Positions 21,878 through 34,500 of a DNA stretch of 64,000 bases are shown one piece after another. The stretch comes from Elymus sibiricus (Eukaryota; Streptophyta; Magnoliopsida; Poales; Poaceae): assembly GCA_039707655.1 (NCBI GenBank), contig CM077665.1, positions 77,563,954-77,627,953 of the forward strand, written 5' to 3'. Both the position numbers and the translations under genes were made by a program. Each line of letters starts with the position of its first letter. Position 1 is the first letter of the stretch. Under the pieces are notes generated by a model. It made no database searches. It had not been told where the DNA came from and saw only the letters and a list, made by a program, of their open reading frames with translations.

Positions 21878-23359
21878 TGATGACCCACAATTATAGGGGA
21901 TCAATCGTAGTCCTTTCAATAAGTAAGAGTGTCAAACCCAACGAGGAGCAGAAGGAAATGACAAGCGGTTTTCAGCAAGGTAATTTCTGCAAGCACTGAA
22001 ATTGTAGGTAACAGATAGTTTGATAGAAAGATAATTAGTAAGGAGAAAGTAATGGTAACGGTAAATAAAGTGCAGCAAGGTAGCCCAATCCTTTTGTGGC
22101 AAAGGACATGCCAGAACAATTTCTAGTAATAGGCAAAGTGTTCTTGAGGGTACACGGGAATTTCATCTAGTCACTTTTATCATGTTGGTTTGATTCGTGT
22201 TTGCTACTTTCATAATTTGATATGTGGGTGGACTGGTGCTTGATTAACCCCCTCGCAAGCATCCGCAACTACGAGAAAAGTATTAAGATAAAATCTAACC
22301 ATAGCATTAAACGTTTGGATCAAATTCAGCCCCTTACGAAGTAGCGCATAAACTAGGGTTTAAGCTTTTGTCCCTCTAGCAACCCATCATCTAATAACTA
22401 CTCCACAATGCATTCCCTTAGGCCCAAGGATGGTGAAGTGTCATGTAGTCGACTTTCACATGACACCACTAAGGGAATCACAACATACATATCATCAAAA
22501 TATCGAACACATATCAAATTCACATGATTACTTGCGACATGACTTCTCCCATGACCTAAAGAACAAAGGTAACTACTCACAAATAATAATCATGCTCAAG
22601 ATCAGAGGGGTATTGAATAGCATAATGGATCTGAACATATAATCTTCCACCAAATAAACCATATAGTAATCAACTACAAGATGTAATCAACACTACTAGT
22701 CACCCACAGGTACCAATCTGAGGTTCCAGTACAAAGATTGAACACAAGAGATGAACTAGAGTTTGAGAGGAGATGGTGCTATTGAAGATGTTGATGAAGA
22801 TTGGCCTCCCAACGATGAGAGGGGTGTTGGTGATGGCGATGGCTTAGATTTCCCCCTCCGGGAGGGAAGTTCCCCTGGCGGAATCGCTCCGCCGGAGGGC
22901 AAAAGTGCTGCTGCCCAAGTTCCGCCTCGAGACGGCGGTGCTCCGTCCCGAAAGTCCTCTCCTTATTTTTTCTAGGTAAAAATACCCTATATACCAAAAG
23001 ATGGGCACCGGAGGTGGGCCGAGGAGGGCACAACCCACCAGGGCACGCCTGGGGGGTTTGGCGTGCCCTGGTGTCTTGTGCCCACCAGGGTGGCCCCCTC
23101 CGGTAGTTCTTTGCTCCAGTATTTTTCATATGTTCCAAAAATATTCTCCGTAAAGTTTCAGCTTATTTGGAGATGTGCAGAATAGGTATCTCTGATGTGC
23201 TTTTTCAGGTCCAGAATTCCAGCTGCCGGTATTCTCCCTCTTTGTGTAGACCTTGCATATTATGAGAGAAAAGGCATTAGAATCTCTCCCTAAAGCATTA
23301 TTATTCAACAAAACATAATAAATAACAGTAGGAAATCATGATGCAAAATGGACGTATCA
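21878..23359 (-). repeat. Element C 5' LTR, 1482 bp
   Basis: Plus-strand ends are TGATGACCC (21878) and GGACGTATCA (23359). The promoter part holds a TATA-like box (cctatatacc, 22985-22994; GGTATATAGG on the minus strand) and the GC-rich inverted repeat (23028-23085) upstream of it. The five bases beyond the LTR are ggcaa, the candidate target duplication; its partner is off the window. Confidence 0.85.
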
Positions 23360-24283
23360 GGCAACAATATGAATATGTGTCTTGTCCCCTTCCATCACAA
23401 GGATATAGAGCACAACAAGATTCAACCCACTACAACGCACCACTCCCGCTGAAGATAAATCAATATAGTTGGCCAAACCAAACCGATAGATCAGAGAGAA
23501 ATACAAAGCTATAACAATCATGCATAATAGAATTCAGAAAAGACGCAGTTACTTTCAATGAATAATCTGATCATAAACCCACAATTCATCGGATCCCAAC
23601 AAACACAGCTCAAAAGAAGATTGCATCGGATAGATCATCGCGGGAATCGCGGTGAACTTTGTATTGAAAATCAAAGAGAGAGAAGAAGCCATCTAGGTAC
23701 TAGCTATGGACCCGTAGGTCTCTGGTGGACTACTCACGCATCATCATGGAGGCAGCAAGGTTGATGTAGATGGCCTCCATGGTCGATTCCCCCTCCAGCA
23801 GAGTATCGAAAAAGGTCTCCAGATGGCCTCCCGTCGGAACAGAGGCTTGCGGCGGTGAAAAAAGTGTTTTGGGTGGCTCTCTGTTGGTTTCACTATTTTA
23901 GATAATTTATGGAGGTGTAATTATGTCAGACGGAGCCACGAGGGGCCCACAAGGCATCAGGGCGCGCATACCCCCTTTGGGCACACCCTGTTGCCTTGCT
24001 GTCTCCTCGTCTCGCTTCCTGACTCCTCCCGAAGCTTCCTGGGTCTCTTTTGTCCAGAAAAAATCGTCAAAAATTTCCATAGTGTTTGAATTTTGTTTGG
24101 TACAGATTTCCTGGAAAAACAAAAACAAGCAAAAAACAACAACTGACACTTGGCACTGGGTCAATAGGTTAGTTCCCAAAAATGATATAAAATAGCATAT
24201 AATTGCATATAAAGTATCCTAGATTGATAATATAATAGCATGGAAGAATAAAAAAAAATTATAGATACATTGGAGATGTATCA
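23360..24283 (-). repeat. LTR fragment X (Athila-like), host site of the B/C insertion
   Basis: About 920 bp, ending TGGAGATGTATCA at 24283, the usual terminus of this LTR group (TGATACATCTCC on the minus strand). The other end is cut by C's LTR at 23359, so the rest should lie beyond the left edge. It holds a divergent version of the GC-rich inverted repeat near 23945-24000. No coding sequence is seen. The flanking agcac (24284-24288) is a candidate target duplication. Confidence 0.7.
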
Positions 24284-25620
24284 AGCACTAAGAACTAACA
24301 TTATGGCACTAAGAAATAACATTGTGGCAGTAACAACTGACATTGTGGCATGTGGAGTGAACAAACTAGGCATGCAATGTCAACAATCTAGGCATTTGGG
24401 ATGAAAAAAGTAGGCACACACTCTTGTTCATCCCCAAAACAGTGTATTTAGATCAAATCCGACCGAATCCAATCGAATCGAATCAAATCCAATCGAATCC
24501 ACAGTCAACAATCTAATGTAACACTAGTACAACTACCCTAAGAACCCTAAGTACTAAGCAGAGGGGAGATTAAAGCTTACCGTGGGGGTTGTCGGTGGAG
24601 GGTACGCCGGCCGTGGAGAAAACTCCGATGGGAAGAGGGGTGCTGCCGCCGTTGATGAAGAGGAGTGGGCCATTCCGAGGGTCGCGGCCATGGACCTCAT
24701 CCTACGCTGACTCGAAGATGAGCCCGACGTCCTGGAGCTCCCCTCCCCTTGCACCGACCGCAGAGGAGAAAACCATCTTATGGGGTAAAAATACCCCCAT
24801 AAGTGGTGCCGACAAAGGACATGGCCAACGAGTATTGAATCCCCGCCGTGGTTTAGCCGAGGATGAAGACCTCCGGCTCCGGTGGCGGAGCCGTCACCGG
24901 CGCTGCATTGGTCCGAGGCGGCGGCATGGTGCAGAAAGGGAAGGGAGCACAGTTGACGCCGTGAGATTTCGTCCGTCCGAGGAGAGGTCAGCAACCTACC
25001 TCTCTTGGATGGGATTGCTGCTGGCGATGACCGGAGTGGGTGGGGCATGGCGATACGGTGGCGTTGCCATCGTAGAAACCAAACATGCGATGAGGGAAGA
25101 GAGAAGGAGTGAGTGTGAACTAGCGAGGGAGGTGACAGAAGGGGGCGTGGGGAGTTATGAGGTGTCACGTCGTCTCTCGCACTTCCCCGAGCGTACAGGC
25201 GCTTGCCACGCATGGCTCGAGCGAGCCTAGCTCGCAAAAAAACGTTCGATTTGGCCGCTCCTCCAGAGCCATGTCCATACCTGCTTTGGGGTTTGTGCTG
25301 GCCACAAATCACATGCGACCCAGGCAACCAAACAGGCTAAATTCTGCCAGCGCGTGCGTGGGTGGACCTAATAAAGTCTACCAAACGCATCCTAGAACGG
25401 GATTGGTACACATGGAAGACATGCTGGCAGATACATGAAATATAGCTTTTATTAAAACTAGATGAGTTCATATAATAACCAAGAAATGCACAATACTACT
25501 AGAACTAAAGAGAAACTTGGTATACAATAGTGTAACCACACGTGGGTACATCAGAAAGAGCTTGGATCATTTTTCTTACTACTCTACCTACATTGGAGGA
25601 AACAAAAGAGAAATCTCCGC
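24284..25620. other. Spacer: possible decayed DNA transposon or gene fragment
   Basis: Not retrotransposon-like. 24284-24550 is AT-rich with loose repeats (acattgtggca and caatcgaatc variants). 24580-25230 is GC-rich and coding-like on the minus strand, with a 257-codon frame (25327-24554) that is Ser/Arg/Pro-rich and has no domain I know. Its minus-strand GGTAAG near 24577 could be a splice donor. At about 25326-25340 the minus strand reads TTAGCCTGTTTGGTTGCC, resembling a PIF/Harbinger end with its TTA target, but I see no matching second end. A short hairpin (CTTATGGGG arms) lies at 24776-24803. 25440-25620 is AT-rich with nothing recognised. Confidence 0.3.
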
Positions 25621-26114
25621 CTTAGGACATCTTCAAGGCAAACCCGCAAACCTCCCGCAATGGTGTGGACCATAGATACCATCCAACGCGGTCCTGTATC
25701 GGTCCGTGGAGCAGTATGGACGCGATTTCTCCCGCAAACCGGAGACAAATGCGGGGAGGTTTGCGGGAGTCCGGACCGCTACTTTGCCCGATTCTGACCA
25801 ACCTGGCCCACCAAAACCCCCTCTCCCTCCCGCGCGAAACGGTTAGCACCGCTCCACAACGTTAGTGCCCGCATTCATGCCCGGCCAAAGTGGACGCGAC
25901 CGCTCAATCGTGCTGGCATTGAAGCCGTGCGCCGACCGAGAGAGCACCACCCGTGTCGCTTCTCGGTGCAGGCGAATGCTGCGCGTTCAAACCGTCCGTC
26001 TGCCGCCCACATTGATGGCGCGCAGTTGCCGAGGCGTCTCCTCCGGCGCCACCCGTCTGTCCATAAGCCACCCGCCATTGCTATATAAACCTCTGCCCTG
26101 GCCATAGACACAGT
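25621..26114 (+). promoter_or_regulatory. GC-rich stretch ending in a core-promoter-like TATA box
   Basis: About 490 bp of GC-rich sequence with no domain-bearing ORF. It ends with CTATATAAAC near 26080-26090, then about 25 bases before element F's LTR begins at 26115. Spacing and base use look like a plant core promoter with its start region, cut by F. It could instead be the end of an old transposon. The downstream side would lie beyond the right edge of the window. Confidence 0.3.
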
Positions 26115-26585
26115 TGTCGGTGTCAAAACCGGCGGATCTCGGGTAGGGGGTCCCGAACTATGAATCTAGGATCGATGGTAACAGGGGACGAAGGAGACGG
26201 TGTTTACCCAGGTTCGGGCCCTCATGAGGAGGTAAAACCCTACGTCCTGCTAGATTGTATTGATGCGTATGAAGGTTGCAGAGTAGATCTACCTCAAGAT
26301 CAAATGAGCTAAACCCTATGTGAGTTGACTTGTTCCTCTACGAACTAAGCCCCTGGTTTATATAGACACCAGAGGTACCTAGGGTTACACATGGTCGGTT
26401 TCCATCCGGGCATAGATACGCCCATCCTTACTTGGCGAACACACCAAGTCTTCGGAATATTCCCCCCTAAGCCTAGGGTCATTCTGTAGTCCAGCCTTCC
26501 CGAGGATGCAACAAGGCGGCCCACCGGGCTGGACCATAAGAGATAAGCCAACAGCCCGACAACCCCTTAATCCCGGACTCCCTCA
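26115..26585 (-). repeat. Element F 3' LTR, 471 bp
   Basis: Plus-strand ends are TGTCGGTGTCAAAACC and GGACTCCCTCA. It matches the 481 bp LTRs of E. The TATA-like box is at 26356-26365 (CTATATAAAC on the minus strand). The candidate target duplication on this side is acagt (26110-26114). Confidence 0.85.
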
Positions 26586-27173
26586 ATAGCCCCCGAACTA
26601 GCCTCCAACGCCGGTCTTTAGGACATCCAGCTGCTCCGCGCGTCCAGAGTGTTCGGCTTCCGGGGCGAGTTCCTTTCTTCCCTTCATGCTTCGGCCACCC
26701 TTAGCTCGGCCACCGATGACACCCTGTTTTCCGAACATACCTTGCTTAGCCTCGAAGGCCAAGGGCCCGAGCGTGAATAGTGCCCTTCCTGACAACTTTC
26801 CTGATGAAAAGCTCAGACGGGTCGTGGCCACTTAACCAGTTACAAAAACTCGATTCGCGGTTCGAGGCCGCCTCTTTATTGGCACGTTCAATCGACATGA
26901 AGATCGCGCTCCATTTTTTACAGGATATGATCAATGATTTGGGCTATCCCACACGCGCATAACGGGACGGTCGCTTTGGGAACTAGCGCAGCTTGCGGCG
27001 CAGTAAGGGGACACTTGGTGTTACAGCCTTCCTTAAAAGGGAGGAAAACATCTCCATAGCCTTTCCACGCTCCCCAGATTTGCTCTCCCAAACCTTCCTT
27101 GCTCCGAGCGCACAGATCTAGCCTTTCTCCAGCCCCTCCCAAGACACCCATCCTTCTTTCCCCGAGCACGGCC

Positions 27174-30100
27174 ATGGCTGGTTCAGGCTCACAAGGCAAG
27201 TGGGAGGCGTCGTGCGTCACCAAGGACGACATCCAGGAACTGAAGCGCAATGGTTACCTTCCGGACGACGTAGCCCACCGCACCCCCGAAGAAGGCCAAG
27301 TAGTCCCTACGCCCAAGCCCGGGGAGCGGGTGGTGTTCATTCCCCACTTCATCCAGGGACTGAGCTTCCCGCTGCACCCCTTTGTAAGGGGCTTGATGTT
27401 CTTTTATGGGTTGGACTTCCACGACCTCCCCCCAAACTCCATCATGCACATTTCGGCCTCCATCATCGTCTGCGAGGCCTTTCTGCGGGTCCAGCCGCAC
27501 TTCGGCTTATGGCTGAAGGTCTTCAACGTCAAGCCGAAGACCGTGAGCAGCCAACACTCGGACTGTGGGGGGGGGCGGTAATCAGCAAGCTCCCTCGGGT
27601 CCAGTGGCCGGAGGGCACCTTCATCGACACCATCAAGACCTGGCAAAAGGAGTGGTTCTATGTTACTGAACCATGTGCCGCAGATTGGGCGGCCCCTCCC
27701 TTATTCTGATCTGGACCTCCCGCGTGGCTGACCTCGTGGATCAGGAAAGGGCTGGACTGGGGGTCGGCCACAGAGGTAAAGGCGCTGCAGGATCACATCG
27801 GAAAGATGCTGGAAGCGAACATCGGCCTGACCAATGTGGTCCAGGTCATGCTTCATCGCCGCCTCCTCCCTTGCTAGCTCCGGGCCACACCGATGTGGGC
27901 CTATAAGTCCGATGACCCCCCCCCCCCACTGTGCGCAAGCTCTACCGCACTACTCGGGAGAAGCTGTGGAAGGCGCTGTTCAAGCCTCAGGAGGAGTGGC
28001 CGGCCAAGGAGGAAGACACCGGCCTGGAAGCCGAACACCCTCCGCTTAAGGTAAAGTTTCAATTTTTATCTTCAGGTTCAATCCTTTAGCAAGGATTTTA
28101 ATCTCTCCTTTCCTGGTCTCCACAGGGCTAGATAGCTAAGGCCATGCAGATCAACGGCCCTGCCCTACTGCCCGAAGCCCCCAGGTCGACCCTGTTGACG
28201 GCGATGCTGGTCGAGGCGCCGTATTCGGTGCCAGAGAAGAAGGACAAGAAGAAGAAGGGCGAGAAGAAGGAGACCCGAGATGGTCTCCGCCCAAGAGGCT
28301 CTCCGAACGCTAGGTCTGGGGAGACCCAGGCCTCCTCCGCTCACGAGGAGGAGCAGACGAAGGAAGGGGGGAAATCGATTCCCCCAGCCAAGGAAAAGGG
28401 CGGCATCTGTGGATGCCGAGGAGGACTCAGCTCCACCTTCTCCGAAGAGGCCCTGCAGGGCCAAGGTGACCTTTCCCGATGTCAGCCCGAATTCTGATGA
28501 TGAATCCGAGGCATTCAAGAGAATCCCGCAAAGGATACCCAGGGCCAAGCCTGCGGCCCAGAGGTACCGATTCCGAATACATTGCCTACACAAGGTTTCT
28601 GTTACTGACCGGAGAAATGTCTTCCATATTGCAGCCTGGCCCGTGATCTCCCGACCGAACAGGTCTCAGAGGCAGATCCCCCGCCAGCCAAGCTAGCGGA
28701 AAGTGGAACTGCGTCCCGCACTTCTCCTCCCCAGGCCGCTGGAGACACCATGGAGATGATATCCCGGCGGGCCCCTCCTTGGCCGAATACTGAGGGTGAG
28801 GAGGTCATGATCGAGGCCCAGACCTCGTTGACCGAAGACCAGGAGGCCGAGCCCCTTCTGGGAAACAAAGAGGGATGCCGCGAGTCATCGGAGCTCCCTC
28901 GGAAGACAGCTCTGGAGACTACCAAGTCTCCAATATCGACGACTCTACCTCCTCAAGAAGGAGGAGCCGCGGTGCCGCCACCGGTGCCGCCCGTGACAGG
29001 GCAGGCCACAATTGGGTGGCCAGCCGCGATGGAGGAGGCCTTGCACAGCTCCGTCATCGCCGAAGATCATCGCATCCTTATGGGTGCGGTTCTGAAAGGC
29101 ATTCAGTCCGTTGATAGCGGACTGAAGGAGGCCTTTGGTGGTCTTTTGACGGGCTTCAAGGTAAGCCATGTAATGCTCCTCTCTCTAAGCGAAATTTGTT
29201 TGTGAGGTATATATATATATATTCCGGATAGGTATAGTAGCCCCCGAGCCCTGGATGAGTTTAAGAAACTTACCCGGGGATCAAAGAAAACTCAGTTTCC
29301 GAGCAAAAACGATCTGAGTTCTTGGGGAATTGATTGGTACCGAAGAAGTTCTTAGCGAGAAAGGGTTGAGGACCGACAGCTCGGAGGTGTGTCTCACACA
29401 AATTTTCTTTTACAGGCCTCGTCATCGGCGGTGGCTGTCCATGACGTGGAGCTGGCCGAGCTCAATCGGAAGATTAAGAGCTCCGACGAGGAGCTTGACC
29501 GTCTGAACAAGCGGTTTGATGAAATGCAAAGTAAGTTGAAATTTTATCTCGGAGACCCTGTCTAATCCTCATTGACTGAGGTTCCCGAGTTTCTCAAGTC
29601 CTGAAATTTGGCTTTCCATTGTATTTGCAGCCATTACTTCCGAGGTCGAGAGCCTCAAGGCTGAGTTGGAGAAGGCCAAGCAAGAGGCTGCTGATCATAA
29701 GATGGCGGCCGAGCAAGCGGCTGCCGAGCTAAGCTCCCTGAAGGCTGCCAGTGACAAGCACGAGGCTCGGGTGGCCGAGGTGCAGCAAGAGCTCCAAGAC
29801 GCAAGCACTAAGTGTGAGGCCCTTGAGCAGAAGACCAGGGACCAAGCAGCCAAGCTGTCCACGTTATCTTCTGAGCTTAAATCAGAGCGTGTAGATAGGC
29901 TGTGTTTTGAGGAAGAACTCCGCCAAGTCAAGATGATTGCGGATGGTAAGCCGTACTTATTGCAGTGTGCCTTTGGTGCTAACAGGTTTGCTCGTCTTAC
30001 ACGGCTGTGGCATTCCGTAGGCGCCTTTACGAATCTTCCGAGGAGTGCGGCGGACGCGGCCAAGCATTTTGCGGCTCGGGGCAGGGATGCAGAACAGAGG

Positions 30101-30544
30101 CTGTTCTGGGCGCAATTTCAAACCCCTGAGCCCCGCCCCCTTCTCAGCTATCAGATGAAGCAGCTGATGGAGCTGCATCGGATGGCGGAGCCGGCCTAAA
30201 AGGACCTCTGCATTCGGTTGTGGCCTTCCGAGCCACTGCCAAGCAGTTACTTTGGCCTGGTGCAGAAGCTTTGCGATGCTTCCTCCCACATTGAGGTCCT
30301 GAAGCGCTCTGTATGTATTGAGGGAGCGCGGATGGCCTTTGTGAGGACTATGATGCACTATCCAGGGATGAAGGTGCCCGAGATAGCTACAGTGCCCCCG
30401 CCGCCTGGGAAGGAGCATATGCGCCCCGAACTGTACTTCGCCGCTGCGATGGAGGGTGCTCGGTCGGTAGAGACCCAATGCCCGAAGGATGTAATTTACG
30501 AAAGAACATATTATTGTATGTCCAATGAATACTGTGTTTCATAA
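27174..30544 (+). pseudogene. Element F antisense gene (putative gypsy-type transposon domain), five exons, broken
   Basis: A plus-strand gene, opposite to gag, matches the gene in E exon by exon. It starts at the ATG at 27174 (GCCATGG). Exon 1 carries the conserved block PGERVVF-PHF--GLSFPLHPF and YGLDFHDLPPNS, which I recognise as the putative gypsy-type transposon domain (Pfam PF04195 type). Introns by comparison and GT/AG signals: 28051-28125, 28564-28634, 29161-29415, 29531-29630. Exon 5 starts as an Ala/Glu/Lys coiled coil and ends with a conserved globular part (SSYFGLVQKLCDA). Lesions: a run of nine G at 27567-27575 shifts exon 1, and TAA at 30197-30199 interrupts exon 5. Related antisense genes occur in other Tat-type elements such as maize Grande. 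Its role is unknown. Confidence 0.7.
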
Positions 30545-31514
30545 TGCGTATGCATGGTTTATCATGCTTTGGTGTTCGGATTATTTTGACTCCTATGTGG
30601 CCGTTTTGGAACTGAAAGTTGCCAGTCGTCGGCTTTAGCCCCCACGTAATTAGTACAAGAGGTGTTCCGTGATCCACAGTATTATCCTTAGCCGAATTAT
30701 TGGAACCCAGAGGCGGTGGTGCGAGAGATGGGAACGAGGCAATCAGACTATGTGGCTATAGTGCTTTCACTTAGCCGAAGGAGCTTGACTGCGGGGGCTG
30801 GTTACTAGCCCCTAGTGTTGTGTGATATTCGGGTGTACCGAGGTAAAAAACCATTACCACATGGCTTGCGAGAATGCAAATCTCTCATATGACACGGAAT
30901 AATCTCTATCGATTTTCAGTTTGACACTTGTGCTTGGATTGCTGACCGGTTCTCGCTTATTATGACAATCGGTTTTCGGCTTTCTCCACTGAGGTACTTG
31001 ACCAAGCGAGCTGGAAATACAATCGCAGTGGTTCTCCCTTTACCCTTTTAGCCGAACGAGTGGAACGTAAGAGGGTAAGCACAAGAGCTGGGCAACCCAA
31101 CCTTTGATCTAAGACATAATTCGGAACCGATGCATATAACGCAAAAATCCGAGACGCCGGACATATAAATGATAATGACGGGACGATGCTTGGGACGAGC
31201 TTTGTGGCTAAGCCCCCGGTCCATTAGCCGATTTCATCAAACATATACCGAACAGTTTTGTTTCGGGAGGCGGGGAGTTTAGAAAACACTTTATAAAATG
31301 CCATAATTGGACCGTAAAAGGTGACCTTTATATATGATGAATTTTTACAATTCATACTGCGGACAAAAACTGTTACAGGTATTTTTTTAGAAACAAATGT
31401 ATACAAAGGGAAGGTTCGTTCGGGATTCTTGATGGGCGGCTTGATGTCCTTGGCGTATCCTGGTGCGCCTCCGCTCCTTTGCTCTTGAAGAGTAGCGTGC
31501 TCCTTTAAAGGTGG
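30545..31514. other. Element F non-coding stretch between convergent genes
   Basis: The 3' ends of the antisense gene and the gag-protease frame face each other here. I see no ORF of note. The same stretch in E (39388-40711) is similar in sequence, for example the block around gactccnatgtggccgtttt. Confidence 0.6.
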
Positions 31515-34500
31515 TTATAATCGGTGAGCGGACCTTTGAGAGAGGTACATGTTTAATCGCCGAGACATGCATGAGCTTGACGCCTGTTGTGTTGAGAGTA
31601 GTTCGGTTGAACCGACCACTCTGTTTTGATAAGGTGTCCCCCCCGCAGCTGCCCATAGTATTTTAAGCGCGAAATTGTGCCTTGTTGGTACGTACCTGAC
31701 GGGTAGCGGGGCCGTGCTATGGGGGGCGTGTCCCAATTTGTGATGAACAAGAGATTTCTCCAGGAGATCAGGTCGTGCTCGGACCTGCTTGCTCATCTGT
31801 CGCAGCTTGTCGCCTGGTTGGGGTCTTGGTGCCTCGATGCCGGGCTGGAATTCGGCCGCTAGAACCGCTGTGTGTTCCTTAGTCCGGAGTGATCGTTTTG
31901 TATTGCTATTGACGGTGATGACCCCCTTTGGCCCAGGCATCTTGAGCTTCAGGTATGCGTAGTGGGGAACTGCGTTAAAGCGAGCGAACGTTGTACGGCC
32001 GAGTAGTGCATGATAGCCACTGCGGAAAGGCAAGATATTGAAGATCAAGTCTTCGCTGCGAAAGTTATCGGGCGAGCCGAACACTACTTCCAGCATCACG
32101 GTACCCGAGCAGCGTGCTTCGACACCGGGGATGACTCCCTTGAAGGTAGTATCGCTGGGTTTAATTCTCGACGGGTCGATACCCATCTTTTTTACTGTGT
32201 TTGAGTAAATCAGGTTAAGGATGCTTCCCCCGTCCATAAGGAATCTAGTGAGGTGGTACCCATCGATGATGGGGTCCAGAACGAGGGCGGCCGAGCCTCC
32301 ATGACGAATACTGGTCGGGTGATCCCTACGATCGAAGGTGATCGGGCAAGCCGACCACGGGTTGAATTTTGGGGCTATGGGCTCTGCGGCGTAGACCTCC
32401 CGAAGTGCGCATTTCCTCTCCTTTTTCGGGATATGTGTGAGATATATCATGTTCACAACTTTGACCTCGGGAGGGAATTGCTTCTGCCCGCCATTGCTTG
32501 GCCCGTGAGGTTCTTCGTCATCCTCGCTGCGCGGGCTCTTGCTCTGTTCCTCGGCTGCGAGCTTGCCGGCTTGGTTAAACACCCAACAATTTCTGTTGGT
32601 GTGGGTGGCCGGCTTGTCTTGTGTGCCGTGGATCTGGCAGGTCCTATCCATGATTTTGTCCAAAGTGGTAGGTCCATCCCTGTTCCCTTTGGAGGGCTTC
32701 TTCCGTTGTCCGGGTTTGGAATTGTGGAAACCGACGTTTATGGCCGTGTCTTCCGAGTCGCCATTGCTATGGCGGCGTTTATTTTTGTTGCGCCTTGGCT
32801 TTCCATTATCGTCCCACAATTCAGAGGTGCCGGGGTCTTCGGGGTTGTGGCTTCGGCGAGCTAGCCAATTGTCTTCGCCCGCGCAAAAGCGGGTCATAAG
32901 TGAGGTGAGGGTAGACATTGTTCTCGGCTTATCCTGGCCGAGCTGGCGAGCTAGCCATTCGTCCCGGATGTTGTGTCTGAACGAGGCTATCGCCTTGGCG
33001 TCCGGACAGTCGACGATCTGGTTCTTCTTAGTCAGGAATCGATTCCAGAACTGCCTGGCTATCGCCAGCCTTCTGGACGATGTTGCTTAGGTCGGAAGAG
33101 TCCAGGGGCCGGACGTAACTGCCTTGGAAGTTAGACCGGAAGGTGTCTTCGAGCTCCTCCCAACTCCCAATGGAGTTCTCGGGGAGACTGTTTAACCAGT
33201 GCCAAGCTGGTCCCTTCAGTTTGAGTGGTAGGTATTTGATGGCATGGAGATCATTTCCTCTGGCCATATGGATGTGAAGGAGGAAGTCCTCGATCCATAC
33301 GACTGGGTCCGTCGTTCCGTCGTATGATTCTATGTTTACGGGTTTAAACCCTTCGGGGAACTGGTGATGCATGACCTCGTCTGTGAAACACAGTGGGTGT
33401 GCGGCACCTCTGATCCGGGCTATGTCACACCGGAAGTCGGCTGTTGGCTGGGCCCGGTATTGTTCTCGGCTTCTGTGGTTGCGGTCGAGCCACGATTGGT
33501 AACCATCCCGTCTAGCGGGGGAGCGTCCCCTAGTTCCGTAAATGGATCTAGTATGACCTACCCTGTAGTCTAGGTCCTGCCGTAGATCGTATCGATCCTT
33601 AGGCTGTGCTGCCCCCTTTCCCCTCCTACGAGGTGACGTGGGCCAGTATTCGGCGTCTCGAGCCACCCTGTCCGGTCCTCGAGGGGGGCGGTCCAGCTGG
33701 TCATACTAGGCGCGCCTGGGAGATTTAGGCTCAAGGGCCTCGTCGTCGAACTGCGGCAGCAGGCGCCGACGCGGGTAACTCTTGTTTTGGTCTGGCCGCT
33801 CAATGCCGAACCCTTCTTCGGCTACCAGAACTTTTGTCCATCTGTTGTTGATGGTGTCTTGTTCGGCTTTGAGCTGCTGCTGCTTTGCCTTAAAGCTCCG
33901 AGCGATGGCTATGAGCCATTGCCTGAATCGTTCTTGGTCCTCGGGGTTTTCGGGGATGGTGAAGTCTTCGGCTTCGAGGCTTTCCTCCTCACCAGCGGTT
34001 GGGAGGTAGTTATCATCCTCGGAATCATTGAGGTTCTCGGCATCCTGTTGACCCGTTAGCCTTTCCGGGTCCTCTAGCGGCTCCTCGGGGGCTTCAAGGT
34101 CGTCGAGGTCCTCCGGGGTGTCAATTTCCCCGATGCCTGTGATGGCTTCCCTTCCCTTGTTGGTCCTGGATCGCTTGCGTTGTATCCGGCGCTTTGACGC
34201 TTCGTCGAATTTTTCGCCATTCCTCCTGGGGGTGTGGTTGTCCCTATCGTTGGGGGTATCCACCATATAGACATCATAGGTCAAGGTGGCTGTCCACCAC
34301 CTGGTGGTCACGGGGCCGGGGTCGCCGATCTCTTCATCCATGTGTTTTGCCTCCTCGGAGGCGTAGTCCAACATGTCAGTTAAGTCTTCGACAGTGGCTA
34401 CTAAGTGGGCAGCGGGTGGACCATAAAATTCCCTGTAACCGGCCTCTAGGTCGACCGGAATATGGGTCGAGGTACGGTCATCCTCGATTTCCATCGAATG

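Noticed and set aside
24554..25327. 257-codon minus-strand ORF as a host gene
   Set aside because: No recognisable domain, low-complexity Ser/Arg/Pro content, and comparable open frames on the other strand. Listed only as a possible gene fragment.
28165..28593. Minus-strand ORF with hydrophobic stretches, membrane-protein-like
   Set aside because: It is the complement of the Lys/Glu-rich exon 2 of the antisense gene; complements of such exons read as Leu/Phe-rich by chance.
29200..29222. TA-repeat as a promoter
   Set aside because: A short microsatellite within an intron of F's antisense gene, with no other promoter sign.
32253..33090. Long plus-strand ORFs opposite F's gag-protease (and 41228-41864 in E)
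   Set aside because: They are shadows of the conserved gag-protease frame on the minus strand. The minus strand carries the known motifs.
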